DNA from: Lysobacter sp. | Lineage (GTDB): Bacteria; Pseudomonadota; Gammaproteobacteria; Xanthomonadales; Xanthomonadaceae | Length of the DNA stretch: 64,000 nucleotides | Direction of reading: 5' to 3' | Assembly: GCA_008015835.1 (NCBI GenBank) | Contig: SSGH01000010.1 | Span: 362,871-426,870 of the forward strand | In this document: one piece after another, positions 1-8,710 of the stretch | Layout of the letters: the number at the start of each line of letters is the position of its first letter | How positions within the stretch are numbered: the stretch's first letter is position 1 | Made by a program: the position numbers and the translations under genes | Notes under the pieces: model-generated | What the model was told of the DNA's origin: nothing | Seen by the model: the letters and a program-made list of their open reading frames with translations, nothing else | Databases searched by the model: none

Positions 1-3
1 AGA

Positions 4-33
4 AACGAGCCGCAGCGATGCGGCTCGTTTTTT
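4..33 (+). terminator. Rho-independent terminator of a gene left of the window
   Basis: An 11-bp stem (4-14 with 19-29) around a GCGA loop runs into six T on the plus strand. The minus strand has a poorer T-tract, so it probably ends a plus-strand transcript that began before the window. Confidence 0.75.
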
Positions 34-101
34 GGCGAACTGCGGTCGTTTCGCCGCGTGCGCGACGTGCGCGAGCCGACGTCTCGCCGTCGAATGGACA
101 C

Positions 102-127
102 AAAAAAAGCCGCATCTCTGCGGCTCT
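102..127 (-). terminator. Rho-independent terminator of tRNA-Leu
   Basis: The stem 108-114/119-125 is followed, reading the minus strand, by a run of T (plus-strand A at 102-108). It lies just downstream of the minus-strand tRNA-Leu. Confidence 0.8.
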
Positions 128-140
128 TTCGTTCGGTGTT

Positions 141-225
<85 letters not shown>

Positions 226-372
226 TTGGCCCGCGTATGTTGCGTTGCGGCGGGCCGCTTGTCAACGCGGATCGCGAGGCGGGATTCGGTTCGCGGTCAG
301 GCTGCGGTTGAGCCGATGGCCGCGGCGGCCGGTTCGCGGGCGTTTCGCGGTTTCGCGGGTATACTGGCCGCG

Positions 373-3135
373 ATGTCTAAAAAAACCAAGAAAAACACGG
401 GTTCGCGCGCGGCCCGGCGGAAGGCGGCGAACGCCACCGCGAATATCGGCGCGAAGAACATCGTCGCTCACCACGACGGCGCTAAAAGCCCAGGCGCGAA
501 ACGATCCACGAAGCCTGCCACCGAACCGGAGGCGAAACGCGGTGCGAAACCGACGGTCTCCGCATCCGGCAGCGCCTCGTCGGCATCCGCGAAATCCGCC
601 TCTAGCGGCGTCGCCCGTCGGTCCGCGAAGTCGTCCCTCGACGCGCCCCCCAAGCCCGCGAACGCCGAGCGATCGGCCGCGAAGCGCGGCGGGACACCGA
701 GCGCGAACACCGTGCCGCGTCGCGCTACGAAGTCCGCCGCAACATCGGGCGCTCAACCCGCCTCCGCGAAGCCGGCGCCTTGGTGGCCCGATACTGTGCC
801 CGCGCCCAGCGCGAAACGCTCGAGTGCGCGCCGCGATCGTCCCGACCGCGATCGCCCCGACGACCCCGCCCGCTCTCCTCGCCCCGCGCCGGCCGGGCGT
901 TTCCAGGATCCGCACGCCGCGCGCGAAGCCGAACGCTACGCCGATCCGATTCCCAGCCGCGAGGCGATCCTGCAATTGCTCGGCGCCGCCGAAGGGCCGA
1001 TGTCGGCCGAAACGCTGGCGTCGCATATGCATCTGGAGACCTTCGAGCGCCGCGATGCGCTGGGCAAGCGCTTGGCGGCGATGTTGCGCGACGGCCAACT
1101 GCTGCAGAACCGTCGCGGCGGCTATCTGCCCGCCGCGCGCATGGATTTGATCGCCGGCACCGTCATCGCCAATCGCGACGGCTACGGCTTTATGCGCCCC
1201 GACGCCGCGCCCGGCCGGGCCGCCACGGGCGACGATCTGTTCCTCTCGCCGGTGGAAATGCGCAAAGTGCTGCACGGCGACCGCGTGATGGCCAGCGTGA
1301 TCGGGCTGGATCGCCGCGGCCGACGCGAAGGCATGATCGTCGAAGTGTTGGAGCGCCGACTGACGCGGTTGATCGGTCGCTTCACCGTCGAGGCCGGCTT
1401 GAGTTATGTCGTGCCCGACGACGAGCGCGTCCAGCGCAACGTGCAGATTCCGGTGGATGCGCGCCTCGACGCCCGCAACGGCCAGTTGGTGGTGTGCGAG
1501 ATCGTGCATATGCCCGACGCGCATCGGCCGCCGATCGGTCGCGTGCTCACGGTGCTCGGCGACAAGCTCACGCCGTCGCTGGTGGTCGAGACCGCGATTC
1601 ACGGCCACGACTTGCCGCACGAATTCCCGCAGCCGGTGCTGGCCGAAGCGTTGGCGGTGCCGCTGACGGTGGGCGAAACCGAGATCGCCGGTCGCGTCGA
1701 TCTGCGCGGCGTGCCGCTGGTCACCATCGACGGCGAGGACGCCAAGGATTTCGACGATGCGGTGTGGTGCGAACCGAATCGTAATGGTTTTCGTCTGATC
1801 GTCGCCATCGCCGACGTGTCGCATTACGTGCGCCCCGGCGCGCCGCTCGACGACGAAGCGCAGCGACGCGCGACCTCGGTATATTTCCCCGGTTTCGTCG
1901 TGCCGATGCTGCCGGAGACGCTGTCGAACGGTATCTGCTCGCTCAACCCGAAAGTCGATCGCCTGTGCTTCGTCTGCGATATGCAGGTGAATACCGACGG
2001 CGAAGTGACGAAATCCAAATTCTACGAAGCGGTGATGCACTCGCACGCGCGTCTGACCTACACCCAGGTCTGGAAAGCGGTGGGCGAGGGCGATGCCGAA
2101 ACGATCGAACGCATCGGCGCGTTGATGCCGCAGGTGCGGAATCTGCATCGGCTGTACGGCCTGTTGGCGAAAGCCCGCAAAGCCCGCGGCGCCATCGAAT
2201 TCGAAAGCAGCGAAGTGCGCTTCGTGCTCGGCCCGCAGGGCGAAGTGGTGCAGGCCGGCATGCTTCAGCGCAACGATGCGCACAAGCTGATCGAAGAATG
2301 CATGATCGCGGCCAACGTGGAAGCCGCGCGGTTCCTGCTCAAGAGGCGAACGCCGGCACCGTATCGTATCCACGACAAGCCGCCGGAAAGCAAATACGCC
2401 GATGTGCTCGAATTCCTCAAGGAATTCAAGCTGCGGATGCCGGCTTGGGCGGCGGTGCAGCCGCGCGATTTCACTGCACTGTTGACGAAAATTCGCGAAC
2501 GCGCCGATGCGACGCTGTTGGAGTCGGTGCTGCTGCGCAGTCAGTCGCTGGCGGTGTACGCGCCGGAGAATATCGGCCATTTCGGCCTGGCCCTGGAGGC
2601 TTACGCGCATTTCACCTCGCCGATTCGGCGTTATCCCGATTTGTTGGTGCATCGCGCGATCAAGCATGCGCTGACCGGCGCGAAACCCACGGCCTTCGCC
2701 TATTCGCAAAGCGCGATGGCGGCGCTGGCGCTGCAGTGCTCCGAACGCGAACGTCGCGCCGACGAAGCCGAACGCGAAGTGGACGAGCGTTATCGCGCCG
2801 CGTGGATGGAAAAACATATCGGTGGCCGCTTCGAAGGCACCATCAGCGGCGTCACCAGCTTCGGTTTGTTCGTGGAATTGGACGAGTCGAAGGTCAACGG
2901 CCTGATCCACATCACCCAGTTGCCGCACGACTACTACCACTTCGACCCGATCCGCAAAACTCTGACCGGCGAACGCATGGGTCGCGTCTTCCGCCTCGGC
3001 GACCGCGCCGAGATCGTCGTGCTCAAAGCGAGCCTGGAAGAGCGCAAGATCGACTTCAAGCTGGCCGAAGAACGCGGCGCGAAACCGCTGCCGCCGCGCG
3101 GGCAACCGGCGAAGCGCACAAAGCAAAAATACTGA
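373..3135 (+). CDS. rnr: Ribonuclease R with long basic N-terminal extension
   Basis: A 920-residue 3'-5' exoribonuclease that degrades structured RNA. After an N-terminal region comes a winged-helix segment (about 195-250), cold-shock OB folds, the RNB catalytic domain with the acidic motif EDAKDFDDAV (about 455-464), and a C-terminal S1 domain (GTISGVTSFGLFVELDE). The start was chosen at MSKKTKK; upstream codons in the frame overlap the tRNA. Alignment from memory with E. coli RNase R begins near residue 179 (EREAEKYANPIPSRE-like), so about 178 residues rich in Ala, Lys, Arg and Ser precede the conserved protein. That stretch is probably disordered and RNA-binding. The usual C-terminal Lys-rich tail is short here. 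Confidence 0.95.
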   Translation: MSKKTKKNTGSRAARRKAANATANIGAKNIVAHHDGAKSPGAKRSTKPATEPEAKRGAKPTVSASGSASSASAKSASSGVARRSAKSSLDAPPKPANAERSAAKRGGTPSANTVPRRATKSAATSGAQPASAKPAPWWPDTVPAPSAKRSSARRDRPDRDRPDDPARSPRPAPAGRFQDPHAAREAERYADPIPSREAILQLLGAAEGPMSAETLASHMHLETFERRDALGKRLAAMLRDGQLLQNRRGGYLPAARMDLIAGTVIANRDGYGFMRPDAAPGRAATGDDLFLSPVEMRKVLHGDRVMASVIGLDRRGRREGMIVEVLERRLTRLIGRFTVEAGLSYVVPDDERVQRNVQIPVDARLDARNGQLVVCEIVHMPDAHRPPIGRVLTVLGDKLTPSLVVETAIHGHDLPHEFPQPVLAEALAVPLTVGETEIAGRVDLRGVPLVTIDGEDAKDFDDAVWCEPNRNGFRLIVAIADVSHYVRPGAPLDDEAQRRATSVYFPGFVVPMLPETLSNGICSLNPKVDRLCFVCDMQVNTDGEVTKSKFYEAVMHSHARLTYTQVWKAVGEGDAETIERIGALMPQVRNLHRLYGLLAKARKARGAIEFESSEVRFVLGPQGEVVQAGMLQRNDAHKLIEECMIAANVEAARFLLKRRTPAPYRIHDKPPESKYADVLEFLKEFKLRMPAWAAVQPRDFTALLTKIRERADATLLESVLLRSQSLAVYAPENIGHFGLALEAYAHFTSPIRRYPDLLVHRAIKHALTGAKPTAFAYSQSAMAALALQCSERERRADEAEREVDERYRAAWMEKHIGGRFEGTISGVTSFGLFVELDESKVNGLIHITQLPHDYYHFDPIRKTLTGERMGRVFRLGDRAEIVVLKASLEERKIDFKLAEERGAKPLPPRGQPAKRTKQKY

Positions 3136-3162
3136 CGCACCGGGCCAATTCCTACCCGACCT

Positions 3163-3273
3163 GTAGAGCGGAGCGTAGCTCCGCTAAACATCTCCCAGAA
3201 TCCCAGTAGAGCGGAGCGCAGCTCCGCTAAACACCCACCGAAGCCGCCGGTAGAGCCGAGAGCTCCGCTAAAC
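3163..3273 (+). repeat. REP-A palindromes, three direct copies
   Basis: Three copies of a GTAG-headed palindrome (GTAGAGCGGAGC-GCA-GCTCCGCT plus an AAAC tail) lie at 3163-3189, 3206-3232 and 3250-3273. The third is degenerate and shortened. They sit between rnr and the 3' end of the RAYT gene. Confidence 0.9.
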
Positions 3274-3275
3274 AC

Positions 3276-3746
3276 CTAAACGCTCCTCGACGCCCATCTC
3301 CGCAACCCATCGCACCCCCAAAGCGGGTATTCGTCAATCCTCGCCACGATTCCAGCACGCACCGGATTCTCGATCATGTAGCGCATATACCGCTTCAAAT
3401 CCTCTTCCGTGCGTATTCTGCGGCCGTAAAAGCCCGCTTGCCACACACTACCGTGACGTTGGCGCGCGGCATTGATTCGATTCGCGCTAGCGCATTTCAT
3501 TCGCTGAACGGCGTTGCTGATCGATGAGCGTTCCAAACGAAACAGCCAATGCAGGTGATCCGGCATCGCGACCCAGGCGAAGGTCGTCGCGACGCCGACT
3601 TCGCCCGTCGCTTTCAATTCCGCGATGACGCATTGCGCGGCGATCGGGTCGGCGAAGAGCCGTGATCGACCAGCGGTGCAAGTGGTGATCGAGTAATAGT
3701 GGCCGATCTCCGATCGACGGCCTTTGATGAGACGTGGGCTGGACAT
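3276..3746 (-). CDS. REP-associated tyrosine transposase (RAYT, IS200-like Y1/HUH)
   Basis: A 156-residue single-strand DNA transposase-like protein of the TnpA_REP/RAYT family. It has the N-terminal core strand (GHYYSITTCTAGRSRLF), the HUH metal-binding motif in MPDHLHWLF, and the C-terminal YMRYMIENPVRAG segment that carries the candidate catalytic tyrosine. RAYTs recognise the GTAG/GGAG head and the foot of REP palindromes. Here the gene is bracketed by REP-A copies on both sides, the expected organisation of a RAYT with its cognate repeats. The start is set at MSSPRL; an upstream ATG at 3773 would add nine residues. No second IS end or target duplication is visible, so it looks like a domesticated single-copy gene. 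Confidence 0.9.
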   Translation of the reverse strand: MSSPRLIKGRRSEIGHYYSITTCTAGRSRLFADPIAAQCVIAELKATGEVGVATTFAWVAMPDHLHWLFRLERSSISNAVQRMKCASANRINAARQRHGSVWQAGFYGRRIRTEEDLKRYMRYMIENPVRAGIVARIDEYPLWGCDGLRRWASRSV

Positions 3747-3885
3747 GGCCCATCTTGTTTTGTTGGGGGGCATCTTGAAATCAGACAACAACCCACATTT
3801 GCGTAGGGGTTTCCCGACATTGAGTGGTGTCGCTGGAGGGTGAAGCCCCGGAGCTGCGCTGAGCGCTATAGGCATTCTGTGAGAT

Positions 3886-3912
3886 GTTTAGCGGAGCTGC
3901 GCTCCGCTCTAC
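3886..3912 (-). repeat. REP-A palindrome, inverted copy upstream of RAYT
   Basis: A full REP-A copy in minus orientation. Its GTAG head supplies the TAG stop codon (3909-3911) of the flavoprotein gene next to it. A decayed similar hairpin is visible at about 3842-3868. Confidence 0.9.
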
Positions 3913-5168
3913 GGGGGAGGTTGGCGTGGATTGAGGGCGTATTGCGCTGCGCCGCGCCCCGCGATCAAGCCGCCGGCGAAACATGCCGTCAGCAGATAGC
4001 CGCCGGTCGGGGCTTCCCAATCGAGCATTTCGCCTGCGCAGAAGACGCCGGGCATCGCGTTAGATTGCAGGCCGTCGTCCAACCCTTCCAGGCGTACGCC
4101 GCCGGCGGTGCTGATCGCCTCGGCGAGCGGTCGCGCGCGTTTCAAGCGTAACGGTAGCCGCTTGATCATCGCGGCGATGCGCGCGGCGTCTTCCATCGCT
4201 TCGCGCGGCAGTGCTTCGAAGAGCAACGCCGCTTTCGCCGCATCCAATCCGGTGCGGCGACGCAGATGTTCGCCGATGCTGCGTTTGCCGTGCGGCGTCG
4301 CGAGCTCGCCGCGCAACCGCTCTTCGGAACGACCCGGCGCGAGATCCAGCCACAGCATCGCGTCGCCGTCGCGCGCGATGACTTCGCGCAGATCCGTCGA
4401 CGCCGCGTAAATCGCGCTGCCTTCGATACCGGTTTCGGTCAGTACGCATTCGCCTTGCAGCGCGCGTTCGTTGCCGTCGAGGTCGCGCCAATACAGCACA
4501 ACCGGTTTCAGCGGTGCGCCGGCCTGTTTCTGCGCCAGGTGCGCGCTCCAATCGATGTCGAAGCCGCAGTTCGACGGTTGTAGTGGCGCGAGGTCGATGC
4601 CGCGGTCGCGCAGCGTCGGCACCCAAGCGCCATCGGAACCCAGTTGCGGCCAACTGCCGCCGCCGAGCGCTAACACGGTGGCGTCGGCGCGCACCAGCGC
4701 GTCGCCTTCGGGCGTTTCGAACCGCAGTGCGCCGTCGTCGTCCCAGCCGCGCCAGCGGTGATGGACGTGAAAGCGCACGCCGCGTTCGCGCAGTCGTCGC
4801 ACCCAAGCGCGCAGCAGCGGCGCGGCTTTGCGATCCATCGGAAACACGCGGCCGGAGGTGCCGACGTAGGTCTCGACGCCCAACTCGCGCGCCCACGTGC
4901 GCAGCGCATCGGCATCGAAGGCATCCAACCAGCGCGCGACCTCGGCGCTGCGTTCGCGGTAGCGCGCATCGAAGGCCGGGCGCGGTTCGCTGTGGGTCAG
5001 ATTCAGGCCGCCTTTGCCGGCGATCAAAAACTTGCGCCCCACCGAACCCTTGGCCTCGAACACCTCCACGCGCAGGCCGGCGGCGTTCGCGGTTTCGGCC
5101 GCCATCAGCCCGGCGGGGCCGCCGCCGACGATGCAGACTTGCGTGGCGTGAGCGGTGCGGTCGGGCAC
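3909..5168 (-). CDS. FAD-dependent oxidoreductase, PP_4765 (TIGR03862) / BaiN-like family
   Basis: A flavoprotein of about 419 residues. The N-terminal Rossmann FAD motif is CIVGGGPAGLMAAE, followed by GRKFLIAGKGGLNLTHSEP, typical of the HI0933/PP_4765 group; the C-terminus has the second FAD-contacting GVFCAGEMLDWEAPTGGYLL. The substrate is unknown. There is no ATG near the conserved start, so the GTG at 5166-5168 (VPDRTAHATQVC) is chosen. It leaves about 90 bp to the divergent rlmB. The last sense codons are poly-proline and the stop is the TAG of a REP-A copy, so the original C-terminus may have been altered by REP insertion. Confidence 0.85.
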   Translation of the reverse strand: MPDRTAHATQVCIVGGGPAGLMAAETANAAGLRVEVFEAKGSVGRKFLIAGKGGLNLTHSEPRPAFDARYRERSAEVARWLDAFDADALRTWARELGVETYVGTSGRVFPMDRKAAPLLRAWVRRLRERGVRFHVHHRWRGWDDDGALRFETPEGDALVRADATVLALGGGSWPQLGSDGAWVPTLRDRGIDLAPLQPSNCGFDIDWSAHLAQKQAGAPLKPVVLYWRDLDGNERALQGECVLTETGIEGSAIYAASTDLREVIARDGDAMLWLDLAPGRSEERLRGELATPHGKRSIGEHLRRRTGLDAAKAALLFEALPREAMEDAARIAAMIKRLPLRLKRARPLAEAISTAGGVRLEGLDDGLQSNAMPGVFCAGEMLDWEAPTGGYLLTACFAGGLIAGRGAAQYALNPRQPPP

Positions 5169-5259
5169 GGGGCGTCGGTCTCGCGGCTTCGGTCTCGGTG
5201 GGGCGGCGGATGATAGCGCGGGCCGGGCAAAGCCTCGCGCTTCGCGGCACAATAGCCGG

Positions 5260-6018
5260 ATGACGAAGAATTCTCCCTGGATCGTCGGCATCAACGCCGT
5301 CGCCGCCGCGGTCGAGCACGATGCCGACCACGTCCGCGAAGTGATGATCGAAGCCGGCGCCAAGAACCCGCGCCTGACCGAAATCGAAGAAAACGCGCGC
5401 CGCAAGGACATCGACGTGCGTCGGGTCGCGACCAATGCGCTCGATGGCGTGGCCGGCGGCTTGCGCCATCAGGGCGTGGTCGCGCGCTACGCCGCCGCGA
5501 AGACTTACAACGAAGACGATTTGCCCGCGCTGATCGAAGCGGCCGAAGGCAAGGCGCTGCTGTTGGTGTTGGACGGCGTGCAGGACCCGCACAACCTCGG
5601 CGCGTGTTTGCGCAGCGCGGCCGCGGCCGGCGTCACTGCGGTGGTCATTCCGAAAGACAAAGCCGTGCAGGTGAACGCGACGGTGCGTAAGACTTCGGCC
5701 GGCGCCGCCGACAGTGTGCCGGTGGTGCGCGTCACCAACTTGGCCCGTGCGATGCGCGACCTGCAGCAACTCGGCGTTTGGATTTACGGCCTGGCCGGCG
5801 AAGCCGCCGCATCGCTGTATGCGCTCGATCTGCGCGGTAACGTCGCGTTGGCGCTCGGCGGCGAAGCTGACGGCCTGCGTCGCCTCACTCGCGAGCATTG
5901 CGATCAACTGGTGACGATCCCGATGCCCGGCCTCGCCAACGCGCCCGGCGTGGAAAGCCTCAACGTGTCGGTCGCGACCGGCGTGGCGTTGTTCGAAGCG
6001 GTACGGCAGCGGCAGTGA
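5260..6018 (+). CDS. rlmB: 23S rRNA (guanosine-2'-O-)-methyltransferase RlmB
   Basis: A 252-residue SpoU-family (SPOUT) methyltransferase predicted to 2'-O-methylate a conserved guanosine of 23S rRNA with SAM. The N-terminal substrate-binding domain starts IVGINAVAAAVEH. The knotted catalytic domain shows the three SpoU motifs: LDGVQDPHNLGACLRSA, the central LGGEADGL, and the C-terminal IPMPGLANAPGVESLNVSVA. It usually neighbours rnr in proteobacteria, and rnr lies 2 kb upstream on the same strand, now separated by the RAYT and the flavoprotein. Confidence 0.95.
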   Translation: MTKNSPWIVGINAVAAAVEHDADHVREVMIEAGAKNPRLTEIEENARRKDIDVRRVATNALDGVAGGLRHQGVVARYAAAKTYNEDDLPALIEAAEGKALLLVLDGVQDPHNLGACLRSAAAAGVTAVVIPKDKAVQVNATVRKTSAGAADSVPVVRVTNLARAMRDLQQLGVWIYGLAGEAAASLYALDLRGNVALALGGEADGLRRLTREHCDQLVTIPMPGLANAPGVESLNVSVATGVALFEAVRQRQ

Positions 6019-6047
6019 ACTCGCCGGACCGTCTTGCGTAGCCAGCA

Positions 6048-6155
6048 TGTGGGAGGGCCGGAAGGCCCGATTCTTGAGCTTGTGTGTCAATAAGCTGACT
6101 CAAGTCGAATCATCCAATTCGAGCGATACCGATCGGGCCTTCCGGCCCTCCCACA
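6048..6155. repeat. REP-B palindromes, inverted pair
   Basis: TGTGGGAGGGCCGGAAGGCC-type repeats lie at 6048-6070 (plus) and 6133-6155 (minus), about 60 bp apart and able to pair into one long stem. The head carries GGAG. The pair fills the space between convergent rlmB and rnt and ends five bases from the rnt stop codon, so it could act as a bidirectional terminator. Confidence 0.9.
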
Positions 6156-6159
6156 GCTT

Positions 6160-6804
6160 TTATTCCATCCGCGGCCAACTGTTCGCGATCTTGCAGAACA
6201 ATTCCGCGGTGCGTTCGGTGTCGTACACGGCCGAGTGCGCTTCTTCGCCGTTCCAGGCAATGCCGGCGGCCATCACCGCGCGGGCCAGGACGGTTTGGCC
6301 GTAGGCCACACCGGCGAGCGTGACCGTATCGAAGACGCTGAAGGGGTGGAACGGGTTGCGCTTGTGCTGCGTGCGCGCGACGGCCGCGTTGAGAAAATTC
6401 AGATCGAAATGCGCGTTGTGGCCGACCAGAATCGCGCGTTGGCAATTGTGCTTACGCAAGGCGTTACGCACCGCGGCGAAGACGTGATCGAGCGCATCCT
6501 TTTCGGCTTTCGCCAGCCGGAACGGGTGGTCGAGTTTGATGCCGGTGACTTCCAGCGATTTCGGGTCGATCTCGGTGCCGGGCGCGGGGATCAGATGCGC
6601 GCTGGCGATTTCGCCGGGCACCAGCGCGCCCTTGTCGTCCAGATCGATCGGTTGCGCCGCGATCTCCAGCAGCGCGTGGCGGTTCCAATCGAAACCGCCG
6701 GTTTCCACATCCACCACCACGGGCAGAAAGCCGCGGAAGCGGTCGGACATTTTGCGGATCGAAGAGCTCGCCTCGGGGGAGGATGGAACGGCGGTTTCGG
6801 TCAT
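6160..6804 (-). CDS. rnt: Ribonuclease T
   Basis: A 214-residue DEDDh 3'-5' exoribonuclease that trims tRNA and other small stable RNA 3' ends. The conserved start [19 protein letters not shown] carries the first Asp and Glu, [10 protein letters not shown] the second Asp, and [15 protein letters not shown] the His/Asp of the last motif. The ATG at 6802-6804 is used; a GTG two codons upstream is possible. Convergent with rlmB, with a REP-B pair between. Confidence 0.93.
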   Translation of the reverse strand: MTETAVPSSPEASSSIRKMSDRFRGFLPVVVDVETGGFDWNRHALLEIAAQPIDLDDKGALVPGEIASAHLIPAPGTEIDPKSLEVTGIKLDHPFRLAKAEKDALDHVFAAVRNALRKHNCQRAILVGHNAHFDLNFLNAAVARTQHKRNPFHPFSVFDTVTLAGVAYGQTVLARAVMAAGIAWNGEEAHSAVYDTERTAELFCKIANSWPRME

Positions 6805-6934
6805 ACGCACAGGTTATCAGACCGAAACCGGGCGCCGGCTTGCGTTCGGACAGAAGTTTGGACCTCCGTCGAACTTCGCGTTCGCAGCGACATCGCCCTC
6901 GCGAAGCGAGCGACTCGCTTCGGCCGACGCGAGC

Positions 6935-7714
6935 TTAGTCTCGGCGTGTTCCGAGAATCGTGCCGTCGCGGCGAAATGCAATCAGTTGCGATGCGCCATC
7001 GGCGACGAAACGGTCGACATCCTCCGCGCCGGCCTCCGCGGCCAGCGCGCGCAGTTGGTCGCGCCCGCTGAGGCTCGGCTCCGCGTCCAGGCGCTGCAGT
7101 AGGCGGAAGGTCAACGGGGCGAGCGCATGAAAGCTGACCTTGCCATCGGCTTCGCGCCGCAGCATCAGCAGCGTCGGCCCGTCCGGCGGGGCGTCGGGCC
7201 GGTGGTCCGGACCGATGCGATGCACCGGCCACGCGTACGCCAGCGGCCAGACCAGCGGGGACAGCAGCGGCCGGCCCTCCAGCAGATCGCCGTCGGGGTC
7301 GTGCGCGATGTCGTCGATGCCGGCTTCGCTGATCTGCAGCGCCAGTTCCACCCACTCGTAGTGCGCCAGTTCCCGCAGCCAGGGCGGATCGCCGCGTCCC
7401 TGCGCTTCGCGCGTCTCCAGATAACGCATGAATTCGCGCGGCAATTCGGTGAACAACGGCGTCTGGCAGCCGTGCTCGCGATAGAAATCGCGAATCAATT
7501 TCTGCCATTCATCGCCATAAATCCTATGGATCACCGGGAAATTCCCGGCCAGCAGGCTCTCGACGTTGTTGAAGAACAGTTCGCGATAGATCTTCAACCG
7601 CCGCGGCTCGATTCCGGGAGGCGGCGGTACGCGCTCCGGGTCGCGCACGTACGCGCCCAGCGCGTTGTGCCGTTCGGCGAAGGACAGGGACTCAGGCGGC
7701 GCGTCGTGCGTCAT
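6935..7714 (-). CDS. DUF2063 family protein, HvfC/BufC-like partner of the DUF692 enzyme
   Basis: A 259-residue protein of the DUF2063 ('putative DNA-binding domain') family. It has the typical N-terminal part ([49 protein letters not shown]) and a C-terminal half with [10 protein letters not shown]. In HvfABC and bufferin operons this family is the partner that lets the iron enzyme recognise and modify its precursor; the DNA-binding label is historical. The start overlaps the end of the upstream DUF692 gene by 23 bp, so the two are probably translationally coupled. It is the last gene of the operon. Confidence 0.85.
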   Translation of the reverse strand: MTHDAPPESLSFAERHNALGAYVRDPERVPPPPGIEPRRLKIYRELFFNNVESLLAGNFPVIHRIYGDEWQKLIRDFYREHGCQTPLFTELPREFMRYLETREAQGRGDPPWLRELAHYEWVELALQISEAGIDDIAHDPDGDLLEGRPLLSPLVWPLAYAWPVHRIGPDHRPDAPPDGPTLLMLRREADGKVSFHALAPLTFRLLQRLDAEPSLSGRDQLRALAAEAGAEDVDRFVADGASQLIAFRRDGTILGTRRD

Positions 7715-8543
7715 GCGCGTGGGCTCCGAGGCGGCGGCGAATCTGGCCCAACTCGTCGAGCAGGTCCTCGAACGGCGGGAAGTTGAAATCGCGCTCCAGC
7801 AACGTCGGTTTCGGGCCGAACAGCCGATACGTCGATTCCAGCAGCGACCACACCTGCGCGTTCACCGCCGCGCCGTGGGTGTCGATCTTGAGATCGTCGG
7901 CTTCGTCGTAATGACCGGCGACGTGCAAATAGGCGATGCGTTCGCCCGGCAACGCGGCGAGAAACGCGTCCGGGTCGTAACGATGATTCGTCGCGTTGAC
8001 CACGATGTTGTTCACATCGAGCAACAGCAGACAATCGGCTTCGGCCAACACCGCGTTGACGAAGTCGATTTCCGCCATGTCCTGGAACGGCGCGGCGTAG
8101 TAAGAAATGTTTTCGATCGCGATGCGTCGGCCCAGGATGTCCTGCACGCGACGGATGCGCGCGGCGACGTGGCGCACCGCTTCTTCGCAGAAGGGCAGCG
8201 GCAGCAAGTCGTACAACTGCCCCTGCGTATCGCCGCAGGCGCTGAGGTGTTCGCTGTAGAGCGGGCAGCGATGCGCGTCCATCAGTTTGCGGATCTTCGT
8301 CACCAGCGTTTCGTCCAGCGGCGCGGGTCCGCCGACCGAGAGCGACAGGCCGTGCAACACGATGGGATAGCGCGCGCTCAACTCGGCGAAGGCTTCGCCG
8401 AGCGCGCCGCCGACGCCGATCCAATTCTCGGGCGCGGCTTCGAGAAAATCGAAACTGCCGGGCGCGGCGTTGCGCAGTTGCGGCAACAGATTGCGCCGCA
8501 GACCGAGCCCGGCGGCATCGGGCGACAGAGGCATGACGTTCAT
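7692..8543 (-). CDS. DUF692 multinuclear non-heme iron oxidative enzyme (MNIO), HvfB/BufB-like
   Basis: A 283-residue TIM-barrel enzyme of the DUF692/MbnB family. Likely metal ligands and conserved residues follow the family order: H64 (HGLSLSVGG), E98/H99 (YSEHLS), E144/N145 (IENISYY), D177/N179 ([10 protein letters not shown]), H207/H211 (YLHVAGHY), D221/H223 (DTHGAAV) and E250 (LERDFN). MNIO enzymes use O2 and an iron cluster to modify precursor-peptide cysteines (thiooxazole or oxazolone/thioamide in characterised members). With the EGKCG precursor upstream and DUF2063 overlapping downstream, this is the modifying enzyme of the cluster. A second ATG lies three codons in. Confidence 0.9.
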   Translation of the reverse strand: MNVMPLSPDAAGLGLRRNLLPQLRNAAPGSFDFLEAAPENWIGVGGALGEAFAELSARYPIVLHGLSLSVGGPAPLDETLVTKIRKLMDAHRCPLYSEHLSACGDTQGQLYDLLPLPFCEEAVRHVAARIRRVQDILGRRIAIENISYYAAPFQDMAEIDFVNAVLAEADCLLLLDVNNIVVNATNHRYDPDAFLAALPGERIAYLHVAGHYDEADDLKIDTHGAAVNAQVWSLLESTYRLFGPKPTLLERDFNFPPFEDLLDELGQIRRRLGAHAHDARRAA

Positions 8544-8596
8544 GACGTTGGCGAGGTTGGAGGACCGGGAATCGAGCGCCGAGGTCCGAAAACGGA

Positions 8597-8622
8597 CCGG
8601 GCGGTCGTCGCCGACCGCCCGG
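8597..8622 (-). promoter_or_regulatory. Strong GC hairpin between precursor and modifying-enzyme genes
   Basis: An 11-bp arm, CCGGGCGGTCG, pairs with CGACCGCCCGG. On the minus strand it is followed a few bases later by TTTT (8588-8591). It lies in the 167-bp gap after the precursor gene. It may be a partial terminator or RNA stabiliser that keeps precursor mRNA above enzyme mRNA (inference). Confidence 0.5.
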
Positions 8623-8710
8623 GGATGCGTTTCGATCGATGCCGACGCGGAGCGTTCGACGCGATCGAAGACGGCGCGGAGCGACTCGCCTCAGGCGAAT
8701 CGCCGACGGA

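Noticed and set aside
262..3126. 954-codon open frame antisense to rnr
   Set aside because: Mirror frame of a GC-rich gene; no domain, His/Arg/Gly-rich composition, while the plus strand encodes a clear RNase R.
3163..3912. RAYT locus considered as an active IS200/IS605 element
   Set aside because: Protein is RAYT-type, flanked by REPs rather than IS ends, with no TnpB and no second copy.
4060..6090. Long minus-strand frame across the flavoprotein and rlmB
   Set aside because: It overlaps two recognised proteins and reads as Arg-rich low-complexity translation.
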